This document shows, one piece after another, positions 1-9,395 of a DNA stretch of 64,000 nucleotides. Location of the stretch: contig JAFGDV010000012.1 of the NCBI GenBank assembly GCA_016931955.1, positions 50,255 through 114,254 of the forward strand, written 5' to 3'. Position 1 is the stretch's first letter. Each line of letters begins with the position of its first letter. This DNA comes from Candidatus Altarchaeota archaeon (GTDB lineage Archaea; Altiarchaeota; Altiarchaeia; IMC4; QMZM01). The translations under genes and the position numbers were made by a program. The notes below the pieces were generated by a model. That model did no database searches. It saw only the letters and a list, made by a program, of their open reading frames with translations, and was not told where the DNA came from.

Positions 1-152
1 TTTTTAAAAAGGAATCTTTTAAGTTTACTAATCACGTTATCCATCCCCAGTTATTAGAATATCTATGCTATATATAGATAGTTCATTAATATATAAAAAC
101 TGCGCATATATTATCATACATTATCCCATAACTTTATAATTTAAATAAACAA
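1..152. other. AT-rich leader before the glycan operon
   Basis: No gene is visible. The stretch is very AT-rich, with several TATA-like runs (around 68-80, 88-98 and 132-146), so the promoter of the following glycosyltransferase operon probably lies here, but no single box can be chosen. Confidence 0.3.
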
Positions 153-1043
153 ATGACATATAAAAACCAAAAAATAATTGCTATTGTCCCAGCATACAAC
201 GAGGAGGCAACCATCGGTAGCGTTGTACTAACTGCCAAGAACTATGTGGATAAGGTGGTTATAGTAGATGATGGTAGCAGTGATAAGACTTCCGCGATCG
301 CTGAACTTGCTGGCGCTGAGGTTGCTAGGCATGACGAAAATATGGGCTATGGCGCAGCTATTAAAACTTGTTTTGATGTGGCGAAAAAATATAATGCTGA
401 TGTTATGGTCACATTGGATGGCGATGGTCAGCATAATCCCAGTGAGATAACAAAGGTGGTAAAATCTATAATCAATGGAGAAGCTGACATCGTTATTGGG
501 TCGAGATTTTTGGGTAAGTCAAGCCGTATTCCGGGATACAGGAAATTCGGCATAAAGTTTCTGAATAGGATGACAAATCTATCCTCAAGAAAGGTTTCTG
601 ATACGCAGAGTGGTTTCAGAGCTTATTCACGAAAAGCAATCAACAGCTTGAGGTTAAATGAATCAGGCATGGGTATCGGCTCGGAGATATTAATGAACGC
701 CCAAAAGCTTGATTTGAAGATAGAAGAGGTTCCAATCTCTGTCAGGTATGATGTAAGTAAGCCTTCTCAACATCCATTATCTCATGGAGCTAGTGTTTTG
801 GGTACAGTTTTGAGTTATATTGAAGAGAAACGTCCGCTTGAGTTCTTTGGCTTAATAGGCATATTATGCTTAACATCCGGCGTCGGTTTAGGTTTTTGGG
901 TTTTTCAAAGATACAATGAAGTACATCAGCTTGCTACTGGAAGTGCTGTAATAACGGCCATTCTTGTGCTTACCGGAATCCTCTCTATTTTTTCGGGGAT
1001 CATAATTCACACAATCGTAAGTTCTCTCAGAATAAAGGAATAA
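153..1043 (+). CDS. Family 2 glycosyltransferase, polyprenyl-phosphate sugar transferase type
   Basis: A 296-residue GT2 enzyme that would transfer a sugar from a nucleotide donor to a polyprenyl (dolichol) phosphate at the inner membrane face. Seen: the N-terminal GT-A fold starts IVPAYNEEATIG, followed by VDDGSSDKT, the metal-binding DGDGQH (about residues 89-94) and GSRF; two hydrophobic segments near residues 228-250 and 264-288 anchor the C-terminus. This layout is that of archaeal AglJ/DPM-like enzymes with a membrane tail. It is followed after 10 nt by another GT2 gene, and the cluster also has WecB and a flippase, so a role in building surface or S-layer glycan is inferred. The exact sugar is not predictable. 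Confidence 0.88.
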   Translation: MTYKNQKIIAIVPAYNEEATIGSVVLTAKNYVDKVVIVDDGSSDKTSAIAELAGAEVARHDENMGYGAAIKTCFDVAKKYNADVMVTLDGDGQHNPSEITKVVKSIINGEADIVIGSRFLGKSSRIPGYRKFGIKFLNRMTNLSSRKVSDTQSGFRAYSRKAINSLRLNESGMGIGSEILMNAQKLDLKIEEVPISVRYDVSKPSQHPLSHGASVLGTVLSYIEEKRPLEFFGLIGILCLTSGVGLGFWVFQRYNEVHQLATGSAVITAILVLTGILSIFSGIIIHTIVSSLRIKE

Positions 1044-1053
1044 TTCAAAGAAG

Positions 1054-2022
1054 ATGTATCCTTTAGTTTCAGTAGTTGTTGTAGTCTATAATGAAGAAAA
1101 ATATATCCAAGGATGTATTGAATCTCTGTTGAGATTAAACTATCCAAAAAATCGATATGAAGTTGTTGTGGTTGATGGCATGTCAACTGACAGAACACAA
1201 GAAATTGTTAAGAAGTACCCAATTAAGCTTGTAATCAATAAAGCTAGATTTTGTCCACCTGGGAGGAATCTTGGCGTTGAAAATGCGAGAGGGGATTATG
1301 TGGCGTTCACTGATGGGGACTGTGAGGTCGATGTTAACTGGTTGAAAACTTTGGTTGATGAAATCAGGAAATGCCCAGATGAAGTGGTTTCTGTGGGTGG
1401 TCCGAATCTTGTATTTGAGACTGATTCTCTTCTTGCCAGAACGATTGGACACATGCAGGAAACGTATTTAGGTTCTGGTGGCTCGGCACAATCATATAAG
1501 ATTGATGAGCCCCGTTATGTTGAATCAATCCCCACTTGCAATATACTCTACAAAAAAGAGATTTTAGCAAAGGAGAGATATGATGATGAACTCAAAATTG
1601 GCGAAGACGCTGAACTGCATTTTAGGTTGAGGCGACTAGGATATAAATTTTTGTATCTGCCAAACGCTATTGTATGGCATCACAGACGAAGTAAAATAGT
1701 GAATTTCATTGGGCATATATGGACATATGGGAAGGCTATGGGGGGGGTAACGAGAAAACATAAAAAAATCATAAGATTTTATGCCTTTTTACCTCCTTTG
1801 GCGATAATTGCTTTGATATTAGCATACCCTCTAATACTTTATTTTCCACTGATTATTTGGATATATCTACTAGGGATTGGCATATATTCCATTGCTTTAT
1901 TGATATCATCATTGCAAGTCTACAATAGGATAGGTATAACTGGGTTTATACTAACCATGCTACTATTACCCCTACAGCATTTTATTTATGGGGTTGGGTT
2001 TTTAATGGGGGCATTATTATGA
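1054..2022 (+). CDS. Family 2 glycosyltransferase with C-terminal membrane segments
   Basis: A 322-residue GT2 protein. The catalytic domain has VSVVVVVYNEEKYI at the start, VVDGMSTDRT, the donor-binding TDGDCEVD (about residues 90-97) and a GEDAELHFRLRRLGY segment typical of GT2 acceptor-side motifs. Two to three hydrophobic helices fill residues 245-322. It lies 10 nt after the first GT2 gene and its stop codon overlaps the start of wecB by 4 nt (ATGA), so the genes are probably co-transcribed. Role inferred: adds a sugar during surface glycan or glycoprotein assembly. Substrate unknown. Confidence 0.88.
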   Translation: MYPLVSVVVVVYNEEKYIQGCIESLLRLNYPKNRYEVVVVDGMSTDRTQEIVKKYPIKLVINKARFCPPGRNLGVENARGDYVAFTDGDCEVDVNWLKTLVDEIRKCPDEVVSVGGPNLVFETDSLLARTIGHMQETYLGSGGSAQSYKIDEPRYVESIPTCNILYKKEILAKERYDDELKIGEDAELHFRLRRLGYKFLYLPNAIVWHHRRSKIVNFIGHIWTYGKAMGGVTRKHKKIIRFYAFLPPLAIIALILAYPLILYFPLIIWIYLLGIGIYSIALLISSLQVYNRIGITGFILTMLLLPLQHFIYGVGFLMGALL

Positions 2023-3095
2023 AAATAATAACAGTTTTGGGGACTAGGCCTGAAATAATTAAACTAAGCCCTTTAATACCCTTGCTTGATAAAAAATTCA
2101 AGAATATAGTCGTCCATACAGGCCAACATTATAATTGGGAGATGGACAAGGTTTTTTTCAAGGAATTGGATCTACGAGAGCCAGATTATAACCTGCATGT
2201 TGGTTCAGGGAATAGTGCGTATCAGATAGGTACAATAATCCTTAGATTAGAAAAAATAATTAAAAAAGAAAAACCAAACGCAGTTATTGTTTATGGGGAT
2301 ACAAATACTACATTGGCTGGAGCACTAGTCGGCTCAAAGATGAATTTAAAAGTAATCCATATAGAAGCAGGATGCAGATCAAGAAATAGAAAAACACCCG
2401 AAGAGATAAATAGGATACTGACGGATCACTGTTCAGATATGTTGTTCAGCATAGACGAAGAGAGTTATAGAAACCTGATTGATGAAGGAATTGATAAAAA
2501 AAGAATATTCTTAAGTGGAAATACAATTACTGAGGTGCTTTCTAGGAATAAGAAACTCAGTAAGAAATCAAAGATACTAAGGGATCTTGGCTTAAAAGAG
2601 AGGGAATACGCTGTTGTTACAATGCACAGAGCAGAAAATACTTCAAAAGAAAACATCAAATGCATTATAAAGGCGCTAAATGAAATCTCCAAGGAGAGTG
2701 ATATTGTATTCCCAATACACCCAAGGACTAAAAAAGTTATTTGTTCTAACAAAATTCAGGTTTCTAAAAAGATAAAGATAACAGAGCCTCTGGGGTATCT
2801 AGATTTTATAAAGCTCTTATCTAACGCCCTATTTGTAATGACCGACAGCGGTGGGATTCAAGCAGAAACAGTCGAATTAAACATTCCATGCTTAGTATTG
2901 AGAAATGAAACAGAATATAACGAATATATTCGCTTGGGTAAAATAATATTGGCTGGAACCGACACGAGGAATATAATAAAAGCTTCAAAGAAATTGAGTA
3001 TAAGCCATGAGAAAATAAGAAAAATAAAGTATAAACCCAAAAAAAACGCATGTAAAAAAATAATAGAAGCAATAGAAAGCATGAGTACATATTAA
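2019..3095 (+). CDS. wecB: UDP-N-acetylglucosamine 2-epimerase (non-hydrolysing)
   Basis: A 358-residue enzyme of the WecB/MnaA family, which interconverts UDP-GlcNAc and UDP-ManNAc in the cytosol. Visible family motifs are GTRPEIIKLSPL at the N-terminus, VHTGQHY, YGDTNTTLAGAL, HIEAGCRS, MHRAENT and the C-terminal TDSGGIQAE ... PCLVLRNETEY nucleotide-binding segment. The last motif departs slightly from the common SGGIQEE/TERPE form. Length fits the family (about 350-380). The start overlaps the preceding GT2 stop by 4 nt. It would supply ManNAc-type precursor for the glycan made by its neighbours. Confidence 0.93.
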   Translation: MKIITVLGTRPEIIKLSPLIPLLDKKFKNIVVHTGQHYNWEMDKVFFKELDLREPDYNLHVGSGNSAYQIGTIILRLEKIIKKEKPNAVIVYGDTNTTLAGALVGSKMNLKVIHIEAGCRSRNRKTPEEINRILTDHCSDMLFSIDEESYRNLIDEGIDKKRIFLSGNTITEVLSRNKKLSKKSKILRDLGLKEREYAVVTMHRAENTSKENIKCIIKALNEISKESDIVFPIHPRTKKVICSNKIQVSKKIKITEPLGYLDFIKLLSNALFVMTDSGGIQAETVELNIPCLVLRNETEYNEYIRLGKIILAGTDTRNIIKASKKLSISHEKIRKIKYKPKKNACKKIIEAIESMSTY

Positions 3096-3135
3096 AAACC
3101 GTGAGGATTATCAAGATTTTTATCCAATAGATAGA

Positions 3136-4257
3136 ATGACTACTAAGGTATTATTTGTCAGATCAAATCCTGTTAATCCGGAGCCTAGAGTCGAAAAACA
3201 AGCACTTGCACTTGCTGAAGAAAATTTTGACGTCAACATCCTAGGGTGGGATAGAGAGGGTAGCCATCAGAGGATAGAACATAGAAACGAGTACACGATA
3301 AACAGGTTCCGACTTAAATCCAGTTATGGTTCTCTAAAACTACTTTTTTATATCCCTATCTGGTGGTTTTATGAATTTTATTATTTGATGACACGAGAAT
3401 GGGATATAATACACGCTTGTGATTTTGACACATTATTGCCTGCAATAATTGCAGCAAAAATAAAAAAAAGGAGAATAGTTTACGATATTTTTGATTTTTA
3501 CTCAGGCATGATTCCCACAGGAATCCCAGAAATAGTTATAAAAATCATCACTTTTTTAGAAAACTCCTTTCCGAGATTTGCGGATTTTGTCATTGTTCCA
3601 AATGACAGCATGACAAAACACATAAAAGGCATGAAGTCTAAGAGAATTATAACAATCATGAATATCCCTAAAGACTTAGAGTATAACAATATGTTTATCA
3701 ATTCTGAAAAAATCGATAAATTCCTGATATTTTATGGAGGTACATTTGGAAAAGATCGCGGATTAGATGAGATAATAGGAATAGTCGAAGGTATAGATGA
3801 TGTACAATTAGTTATTGCTGGTTATGGTGCTGACTCAGAAAAAATAAAAGATTTATGCAACAATAGCAATAATTCAACTTTTATTGGTAGATTAAAATAT
3901 GATGAGATTTTAGCTTATACACAAAAAGCAGACATGTTATTTGCATTATATGACCCAAATATAAAAAACAACATCTTCGCCAGCCCCAACAAATTATTTG
4001 AAGCAATGATGTTAAGTAAACCAATTATCGTCAGCGACAAAACATTTATGGCAGATATTGTTAAAAAAGAGAGATGTGGTTTTGTTGTGGATTATAGAGA
4101 TACTAATAGTATAAAAAACGCCATAATTAAACTCAGAGATGATCCCAAACTTTGCAAAGAATTGGGAAAAAATGGGGAAAACGCCCATGAAAAAAAATAC
4201 AATTGGGATATTATGAAAAAAAGATTGCTAGAGATTTACAATTCTTTAAAAGAATAG
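3136..4257 (+). CDS. Family 4 glycosyltransferase
   Basis: A 373-residue GT-B fold glycosyltransferase. The N-terminal half has the Rossmann-like acceptor domain starting KVLFVRSNPVNPEPRVEKQA; the C-terminal half carries FYGGTFGKDRGLDEII, LVIAGYG, FIGRLKYDEIL and the GT4 donor motif SPNKLFEAMMLSKPIIVSD (E as the conserved acid of the EX7E-like site). No signal peptide; probably peripheral on the membrane. It is 40 nt after wecB and completes the + strand glycan group. It likely uses a sugar made by that pathway; donor and acceptor are unknown. Confidence 0.88.
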   Translation: MTTKVLFVRSNPVNPEPRVEKQALALAEENFDVNILGWDREGSHQRIEHRNEYTINRFRLKSSYGSLKLLFYIPIWWFYEFYYLMTREWDIIHACDFDTLLPAIIAAKIKKRRIVYDIFDFYSGMIPTGIPEIVIKIITFLENSFPRFADFVIVPNDSMTKHIKGMKSKRIITIMNIPKDLEYNNMFINSEKIDKFLIFYGGTFGKDRGLDEIIGIVEGIDDVQLVIAGYGADSEKIKDLCNNSNNSTFIGRLKYDEILAYTQKADMLFALYDPNIKNNIFASPNKLFEAMMLSKPIIVSDKTFMADIVKKERCGFVVDYRDTNSIKNAIIKLRDDPKLCKELGKNGENAHEKKYNWDIMKKRLLEIYNSLKE

Positions 4258-4329
4258 GATAGCTACGGTTACAAATACAAATGTGTGTTGTCACATAACT
4301 CTTTTGTCTTATCACTACAGCGTAAATTC

Positions 4330-5544
4330 TCAATTTCTTCTTAACAAAACTAACTGTGTTAAAAAGAATAATATATTAACGCCAAACAAAATCCAGATTA
4401 TGTTATCCAATGTTAGATGATATAAAAGAATAAACACTATCTCAAATGTTGTTATTGCCAATAGATAGGGGATAAATCCTGTTTTCTTTAATGCTAGGTT
4501 GTAGTTCACTAGAAGCGTATTTACGCCTATGGGTAGCATTGCAACACCCAAGAGTTGTAATAAAGGAACTGAGTTAAGGTATTCTGGGCTGAATAAAACC
4601 CCTATAATAAATCTCGGGAAAAACCAAAAGACTGCCGCTACAAGAATTGACGTAGTTAAAACATAAAAAATGCTTGCGCTTAATATCCCTTTCGTTTCCT
4701 CGCCTTTCGCATAAACCTCAGAGACCTTAGGAAACATAACCATACAAACAGACGAAGTCACAAAAAGAATCAATCGCGCCATCGTCAAAGCAACATTATA
4801 AAAACCAGTCTCCTGAGAACTAAAAAAGTGTTTAACAAACACGGTTGGAGCCTCAACCATAACAGTCATACAAAAGAGAGTTAAAAGAACAGGCCACGTA
4901 TATTTGTATATGGCTGATATATCTATACTGTTATCTGATCGATCAAACAAAAACTTTAGGGGGATGAAAGCTATCAAAAAAGCAAAAAGATAACCCAAAC
5001 CATAAGCAAGAAGAGCCCCATTAACACCCAAACCAAAAAAAACAAGGACTACTCCCAAAACCAATCTTGCTACAGACTCCAGAGAAAAATTCAAACCCAG
5101 TTGATTAAAGTCTTGTATGCCACGAAGAACCCCCCGATTAACAGGTAAAACAACAGCGAACACAATAGAAAAACCAACAATGACTACCGGTGTGATAGAG
5201 GGCAACTTCATGAAATCAGCAATAAACCAACTCAACAATAAGACAATAAAAAAGCCTAAAAAACCATACCTAGAGAGCTTTTTTATAGCTGAAAACATAA
5301 GAGAATTGATCTTCCCATACTGTTCTTTAGCCTTAAACTCGGAAACGAATTTGGTTATAACGGTAGTTATTGTCCCAGACGGAACTGCAAAGATCATAAG
5401 CAACGCCAACATGGAACCCAAGATACCATAGTCAGCAGGCCCTAAAGCCCTTGCCATATAGATGTGATAGATGTAAGCGAAGAGATTGGCTATTACTGTG
5501 GCTATAAACATGATACCAGATTGCTTCATAAGTTGTTTAGACAT
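4330..5544 (-). CDS. Wzx-type oligosaccharide flippase (polysaccharide biosynthesis protein)
   Basis: An integral membrane protein of about 404 residues with roughly 12 hydrophobic helices, of the MATE/Wzx (polysaccharide_synt) superfamily. The N-terminus MSKQLMKQSGIMFIATVIANLFAY and the ARALGPADYGILG motif are typical of lipid-linked oligosaccharide flippases. The open frame runs up to a GTG at 5559, but a TATA-like CTATATAC on this strand near 5570-5577 lies about 29 bp before the ATG at 5544, so 5544 is chosen. Convergent with the GT4 gene (72 nt apart). It would move the lipid-linked glycan built by the preceding enzymes across the membrane. Confidence 0.88.
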   Translation of the reverse strand: MSKQLMKQSGIMFIATVIANLFAYIYHIYMARALGPADYGILGSMLALLMIFAVPSGTITTVITKFVSEFKAKEQYGKINSLMFSAIKKLSRYGFLGFFIVLLLSWFIADFMKLPSITPVVIVGFSIVFAVVLPVNRGVLRGIQDFNQLGLNFSLESVARLVLGVVLVFFGLGVNGALLAYGLGYLFAFLIAFIPLKFLFDRSDNSIDISAIYKYTWPVLLTLFCMTVMVEAPTVFVKHFFSSQETGFYNVALTMARLILFVTSSVCMVMFPKVSEVYAKGEETKGILSASIFYVLTTSILVAAVFWFFPRFIIGVLFSPEYLNSVPLLQLLGVAMLPIGVNTLLVNYNLALKKTGFIPYLLAITTFEIVFILLYHLTLDNIIWILFGVNILFFLTQLVLLRRN

Positions 5545-5559
5545 GTTCTGTATCACCAC

Positions 5560-5728
5560 AAAATAAATTGTATATAGTTATATGGAGAGAGATAATAACT
5601 AATCGGGTTTGAATCAATTGCCTTCTTATCCGTACATTTTATATTATATATAATTATTTTCATACAATGTTTATATTTAAGCAATTCAATCCATATATTA
5701 GCATATATCACACACGCTCCAGGTATTT
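5560..5728. promoter_or_regulatory. AT-rich divergent promoter region, flippase / surface protein
   Basis: The gap between the flippase and the surface protein is very AT-rich. On the - strand CTATATAC (about 5570-5577) suits the flippase start at 5544. On the + strand the ATATATTA near 5693-5700 is about 30 bp before the ATG at 5729. Positions were judged by eye from archaeal TATA spacing. Confidence 0.45.
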
Positions 5729-8700
5729 ATGCACGAAAATAAAAATAATTTAAAACAAGAGAACATGCGAAAAACACTCTACTTGATAATAGGCATACTA
5801 ATAACAGTCAGCCTAGCTAACGCACAATGTGGATATTCTGGAACAGGAGACTGGATTATAGATTCTAAGATTGATTGCAAGGACACATCGATTACATTAA
5901 ACGGAAACATACTCATCAACACAGGAGGCTGGCTTAACGCAACCAATGTGTTTTTCACATTCAACAACACTGGTAAAGCCAACGAAACAACAAGAGGCAC
6001 GGCACTTGAAGACGGAGGCAACCTGACTCTTGTGGACTGCCTTTATCAAAGCAACGAACCAGTTGGTGGAACGGATATTGAAGACAACCCAGGCGGTTGG
6101 ACTAACACATGGATCAATGTATGGAATGATGTTGGAAATGCAGACTGTAGGATAATATTGAATAGAACAACCTTCAATGGCATAGGGATGCATCCCTTGA
6201 ACATATTAAATAGTCGCTATGGCATCTACCCTATGGAGGGGCAGATGTGGGTGGACAACTGCACATGCAATAAATCAGTTAACTGTTTCATTTCTACAGC
6301 AGATAGCACAAGAGGGGATAATAGAACAATTCGCTACTTGAAAAACAACAAATTTGAGAACATAAGCACATTCCCCTATGTCTTCCTCTATGATGGAGAC
6401 AGTGAAACAGAATACTTGGAAATAACAGGAAACACCTGGTATGGTAACACATACCGTATGGGGACACTTGATTACACTGAGAAAGTTAAGATATACGACA
6501 ACACCGCAAGCGGCACACCCAACTATGGTTTCAGCAACAACGGAGCAAGTGATGTCTTGATATACAACATGAACATTTCAGGACCGCCAACAGCAGTAGA
6601 GTTAAATTCAGGAAACCATGACTTTGAGATATACAATCTGAATATAACAAACGGCGGAATAGGCTGCAACTACGGCAACCGCAACATAACAATACATGAT
6701 GTAGACGTCACAGGTAAGAAAGCATTTGTAGGAAGCACCGCAGTCGCAGGAAGCCCAAACTACAACAACCACTTCTACAACATGACATACACATTTGTTT
6801 TCGGGGCAGACATAGTAGGCTACCTGATAGCCTACACAGGAGAAAACTCAACAATAGAGGACATCACAATAGTTGGGTCTCCCACAGACCAGACAGCGAT
6901 AACCACAAAACACGCCACAGGAGGGACTGGGGGAAGCGAATACTATGTTAAAAACGTCACATATGAGGACATAAGCATAGACAACATCAACACAGGCATC
7001 CGGATGAAATACTTCAACGACAGCACATTCAGAGACATCAGGATGACCAATGTGAACAGCTACAACATCTACTTCTCAGGGAACAACTACCGAAACAGAT
7101 TCATCAACGTCACACACGACAGCGTTTTCTTCGACAACAACGACGACGTATTCGACTACTACAATTATCTTTCGGTGAATGTGACCGGTGACAACGTGTG
7201 GGGGATAGAAGTGTATAATAGGACTAGCGATTTGTTAACGAGCGGATCCACGACGACGGGGAAAGTCGAGAAACTAGAAGTCAACGAATTCAAGCAGACC
7301 AAGGTGGCGACAAATTTACAGTATCCGCACACGATCAAGGTAACAGGATTGGTGGCGGACACGGACTACAACGTCACAGTAAACGGAGCATACAGTCAAA
7401 CAAAAAAGACAGACGCACTGGGAGTACTGACATTCCAAGAGAATATAACAGACAACACACGGATGACACTGAAGGCGACAACAGACGTATACCCGCCATT
7501 CATCACGATCATTACACCACAGAACACAAAATACGCGCAAGGAGCGCTGACGGCGGAGATCAGCTTAGACGAAGACGGAGACTGGTGCGCATACTCACTA
7601 GAAGGAAACCCCAACAAAACAATGACAGGAGCAGGAAAAAGCTGGACAACACTGCTCACAGAACTCGCGAAGATAGAGTACAGCATAAAGTTCTGGTGCA
7701 ATGACACACAAGGACACATGGGGTCATCCGAGAAACGATATTTTACGATAGTAGAATGCCTGGCAGACGGAGACTGCGGCATAGGACAATACTGCAACAC
7801 AGGAGATGAGTGCAAAGACAAAAAAGGAGACGGAGCACCATGCAGTGCAGATAAGGAGTGCACGTCAAATGAATGCTGCCATTCAATATGTAGAAGTGTG
7901 TGCCCCTACTGCGGAGACGGATACTGCGACGGAGGAGAAACATGCGGAACATGCCCGCTAGACTGCACCTGCGCACCCGGAGGCGGACCAGGAGGAGGAA
8001 CAGGAGGATCCGGAGGAGCCATCGGGACAGGAGGAATAGGGGCGAACTGCTTCGACGGGATAATGAACCAGGGAGAAACCGGAATAGACTGCGGAGGACC
8101 CTGCAAGGCATGTCCTAGTTGCATGGACGGGATACTGAACCAAGGCGAGACCGGAGTAGACTGCGGAGGACCCTGCGGAGAATGCGCCATCGGAGCGACA
8201 GCGGCAAGCTGCTATGACAGAATAAAGAACCAGGGAGAACAAGGAATAGACTGCGGAGGACCCTGCAAGGCATGCAAGACAGGGAACATATTACAGGAGA
8301 AATTCATGATAGGGTTAAATCATCCCAGTGAAGTGGAAGCAGGAGACCACTACACAGTAGGAGTGACAGTAGAGAATACAGGAGACACCACACTAAAAGA
8401 ACTGAACGTGAAAGTAGGCAGCCAGATAAAGACAACCGACTTAGATCTGACAGAGAAAAAGACAGTGGAATTCCAACTAACCGCGCCACGAGAAGAAGGA
8501 GAATACATGATAAAAGTAGAAGCATACAATGGAACCCTAAGAGAAGAAGAACAAACAAAGATACAAGTAAAGCCAACCCCGCTGACGCTGAGAGCCACAA
8601 CAGTAGACAACACAACATATATTATAACGCAGACCAATTACACCGACGCAGTGATAGAATTAATAATCACAAGAGAAAACAAAACAGTATACTGGGACTA

Positions 8701-8920
8701 CATAAGCGAAGAAGAACACATAACACAGATACAGGCAGGAAACTACCAAGTACAAGCCAACCTCAGAGTAGACGGAAAAACACTGAAAACCAAACAAATA
8801 ACGCCGACCACAGAAAAAGAAACAATACCCGAAGACATGACCACGATACTGGCAATACCGTTACTGATAATAAACCTCGCTTTATTAGGAAGCATCACCA
8901 AAAAAATAATAAGAAAATAA
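5729..8920 (+). CDS. Large secreted surface protein: beta-helix, Cys-rich repeats, C-terminal anchor
   Basis: A 1063-residue extracellular protein. A signal peptide is clear (MRKTLYLIIGILITVSLANA, with a possible alternative start at 5765). Residues about 30-520 are rich in Asn, Thr, Gly and short beta strands, as in right-handed parallel beta-helix proteins. Then come an Ig-like segment (about 590-670, ending YFTIVE), a Cys-rich block (about 675-755), a Gly-rich linker, three near-identical Cys repeats (about 773-850), a CARDB-like adhesion domain (about 860-950) and a final membrane helix followed by KKIIRK. Many N-glycosylation sequons fit the adjacent glycan genes. An 83-residue membrane protein starts 2 nt after the stop. 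It may be a major envelope, S-layer or appendage protein; the exact function is unknown. Confidence 0.8.
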   Translation: MHENKNNLKQENMRKTLYLIIGILITVSLANAQCGYSGTGDWIIDSKIDCKDTSITLNGNILINTGGWLNATNVFFTFNNTGKANETTRGTALEDGGNLTLVDCLYQSNEPVGGTDIEDNPGGWTNTWINVWNDVGNADCRIILNRTTFNGIGMHPLNILNSRYGIYPMEGQMWVDNCTCNKSVNCFISTADSTRGDNRTIRYLKNNKFENISTFPYVFLYDGDSETEYLEITGNTWYGNTYRMGTLDYTEKVKIYDNTASGTPNYGFSNNGASDVLIYNMNISGPPTAVELNSGNHDFEIYNLNITNGGIGCNYGNRNITIHDVDVTGKKAFVGSTAVAGSPNYNNHFYNMTYTFVFGADIVGYLIAYTGENSTIEDITIVGSPTDQTAITTKHATGGTGGSEYYVKNVTYEDISIDNINTGIRMKYFNDSTFRDIRMTNVNSYNIYFSGNNYRNRFINVTHDSVFFDNNDDVFDYYNYLSVNVTGDNVWGIEVYNRTSDLLTSGSTTTGKVEKLEVNEFKQTKVATNLQYPHTIKVTGLVADTDYNVTVNGAYSQTKKTDALGVLTFQENITDNTRMTLKATTDVYPPFITIITPQNTKYAQGALTAEISLDEDGDWCAYSLEGNPNKTMTGAGKSWTTLLTELAKIEYSIKFWCNDTQGHMGSSEKRYFTIVECLADGDCGIGQYCNTGDECKDKKGDGAPCSADKECTSNECCHSICRSVCPYCGDGYCDGGETCGTCPLDCTCAPGGGPGGGTGGSGGAIGTGGIGANCFDGIMNQGETGIDCGGPCKACPSCMDGILNQGETGVDCGGPCGECAIGATAASCYDRIKNQGEQGIDCGGPCKACKTGNILQEKFMIGLNHPSEVEAGDHYTVGVTVENTGDTTLKELNVKVGSQIKTTDLDLTEKKTVEFQLTAPREEGEYMIKVEAYNGTLREEEQTKIQVKPTPLTLRATTVDNTTYIITQTNYTDAVIELIITRENKTVYWDYISEEEHITQIQAGNYQVQANLRVDGKTLKTKQITPTTEKETIPEDMTTILAIPLLIINLALLGSITKKIIRK
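8045..8276 (+). repeat. Three tandem Cys-rich coding repeats
   Basis: Three units of about 69 nt (near 8045-8113, 8116-8185 and 8208-8276) encode the pattern C-x-D-x-I-x-NQGE-x-G-x-DCGGPC-x-x-C. The DNA is also strongly conserved between units (DCGGPC is encoded by nearly the same bases), so the duplications are recent or kept even by recombination. They lie in the surface protein between a Gly-rich linker and the CARDB-like domain and probably form small disulfide-bonded modules. Confidence 0.85.
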
Positions 8921-8921
8921 A

Positions 8922-9173
8922 ATGTACATACCCTACCTAAACATAGACATAGACCTAATATGGCTGCTAGTGCTAGGAAACATGGGAATGATACTAGCAC
9001 TAATACTGATACTAATAGAACTACAACAAGTAAGAAAACTGAGGAAAGCATTCGAACACATGTTCGGACACTACGAAGAACTAATGGAAAAAGACACCAA
9101 AATATTCTGGAAAGAACTGGAAGAACTAAAATACATAATAGGAGCAAACAACAACAAATCAACTGAACAATGA
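8922..9173 (+). CDS. Small membrane protein with coiled-coil tail
   Basis: An 83-residue protein not assigned to a known family. It has one N-terminal hydrophobic helix (about residues 11-32, LIWLLVLGNMGMILALILIL) followed by a charged, probably helical tail (LRKAFEHMFGHYEELMEKD...). It starts 2 nt after the stop of the large surface protein, so it is probably co-expressed and may help anchor or export it. Decayed, internally deleted copies of a similar gene occur at about 13684-13775 and 15459-15600, which argues that it was a real gene and that this junction has been copied. Confidence 0.6.
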   Translation: MYIPYLNIDIDLIWLLVLGNMGMILALILILIELQQVRKLRKAFEHMFGHYEELMEKDTKIFWKELEELKYIIGANNNKSTEQ

Positions 9174-9181
9174 AGCATACA

Positions 9182-9300
9182 ATCTGACATAGGATACGTG
9201 TTCTACGAGATCGAGCTTGCTCTTACCGCCCCCATGCGGTCGACGAAGGGGATGGAAATAGCCGCAGACCAGGATCTCTAAGAGGATAGGGATACAGCCG
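9182..9300 (-). pseudogene. 3' fragment of a DPM-type GT2 gene
   Basis: Read on the - strand, this piece matches the end of the intact GT2 gene at 15602-16318. After one frameshift it would encode ISIPFVDRMGGGKSKLD and then LVEHVSYVR, compared with PITFIDREGGKSKLN and LGEHLSYVR in the intact gene. It resembles the fragment at about 13778-13845 more than the intact gene, so both probably come from a lost paralogue. No full frame remains. Confidence 0.7.
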
Positions 9301-9362
9301 CCTGAGACACTAAAAGCCCACCGAAACATCTGATAACGGAGTTGTTACTTTCTGGTGTAGCA

Positions 9363-9395
9363 TTTTTAAACATATGTTACGTTATAATGTAACAT
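9363..9395 (+). promoter_or_regulatory. TATA box and palindromic operator of AAA gene 1
   Basis: TTTTTAAA (9363-9370) lies about 27 bp before the ATG at 9394, as expected for a leaderless archaeal transcript. Between box and start is a perfect inverted repeat ATGTTAC-N8-GTAACAT (9374-9395) that overlaps the first two bases of the start codon. A protein bound here would block initiation; the binder is unknown. Confidence 0.65.
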
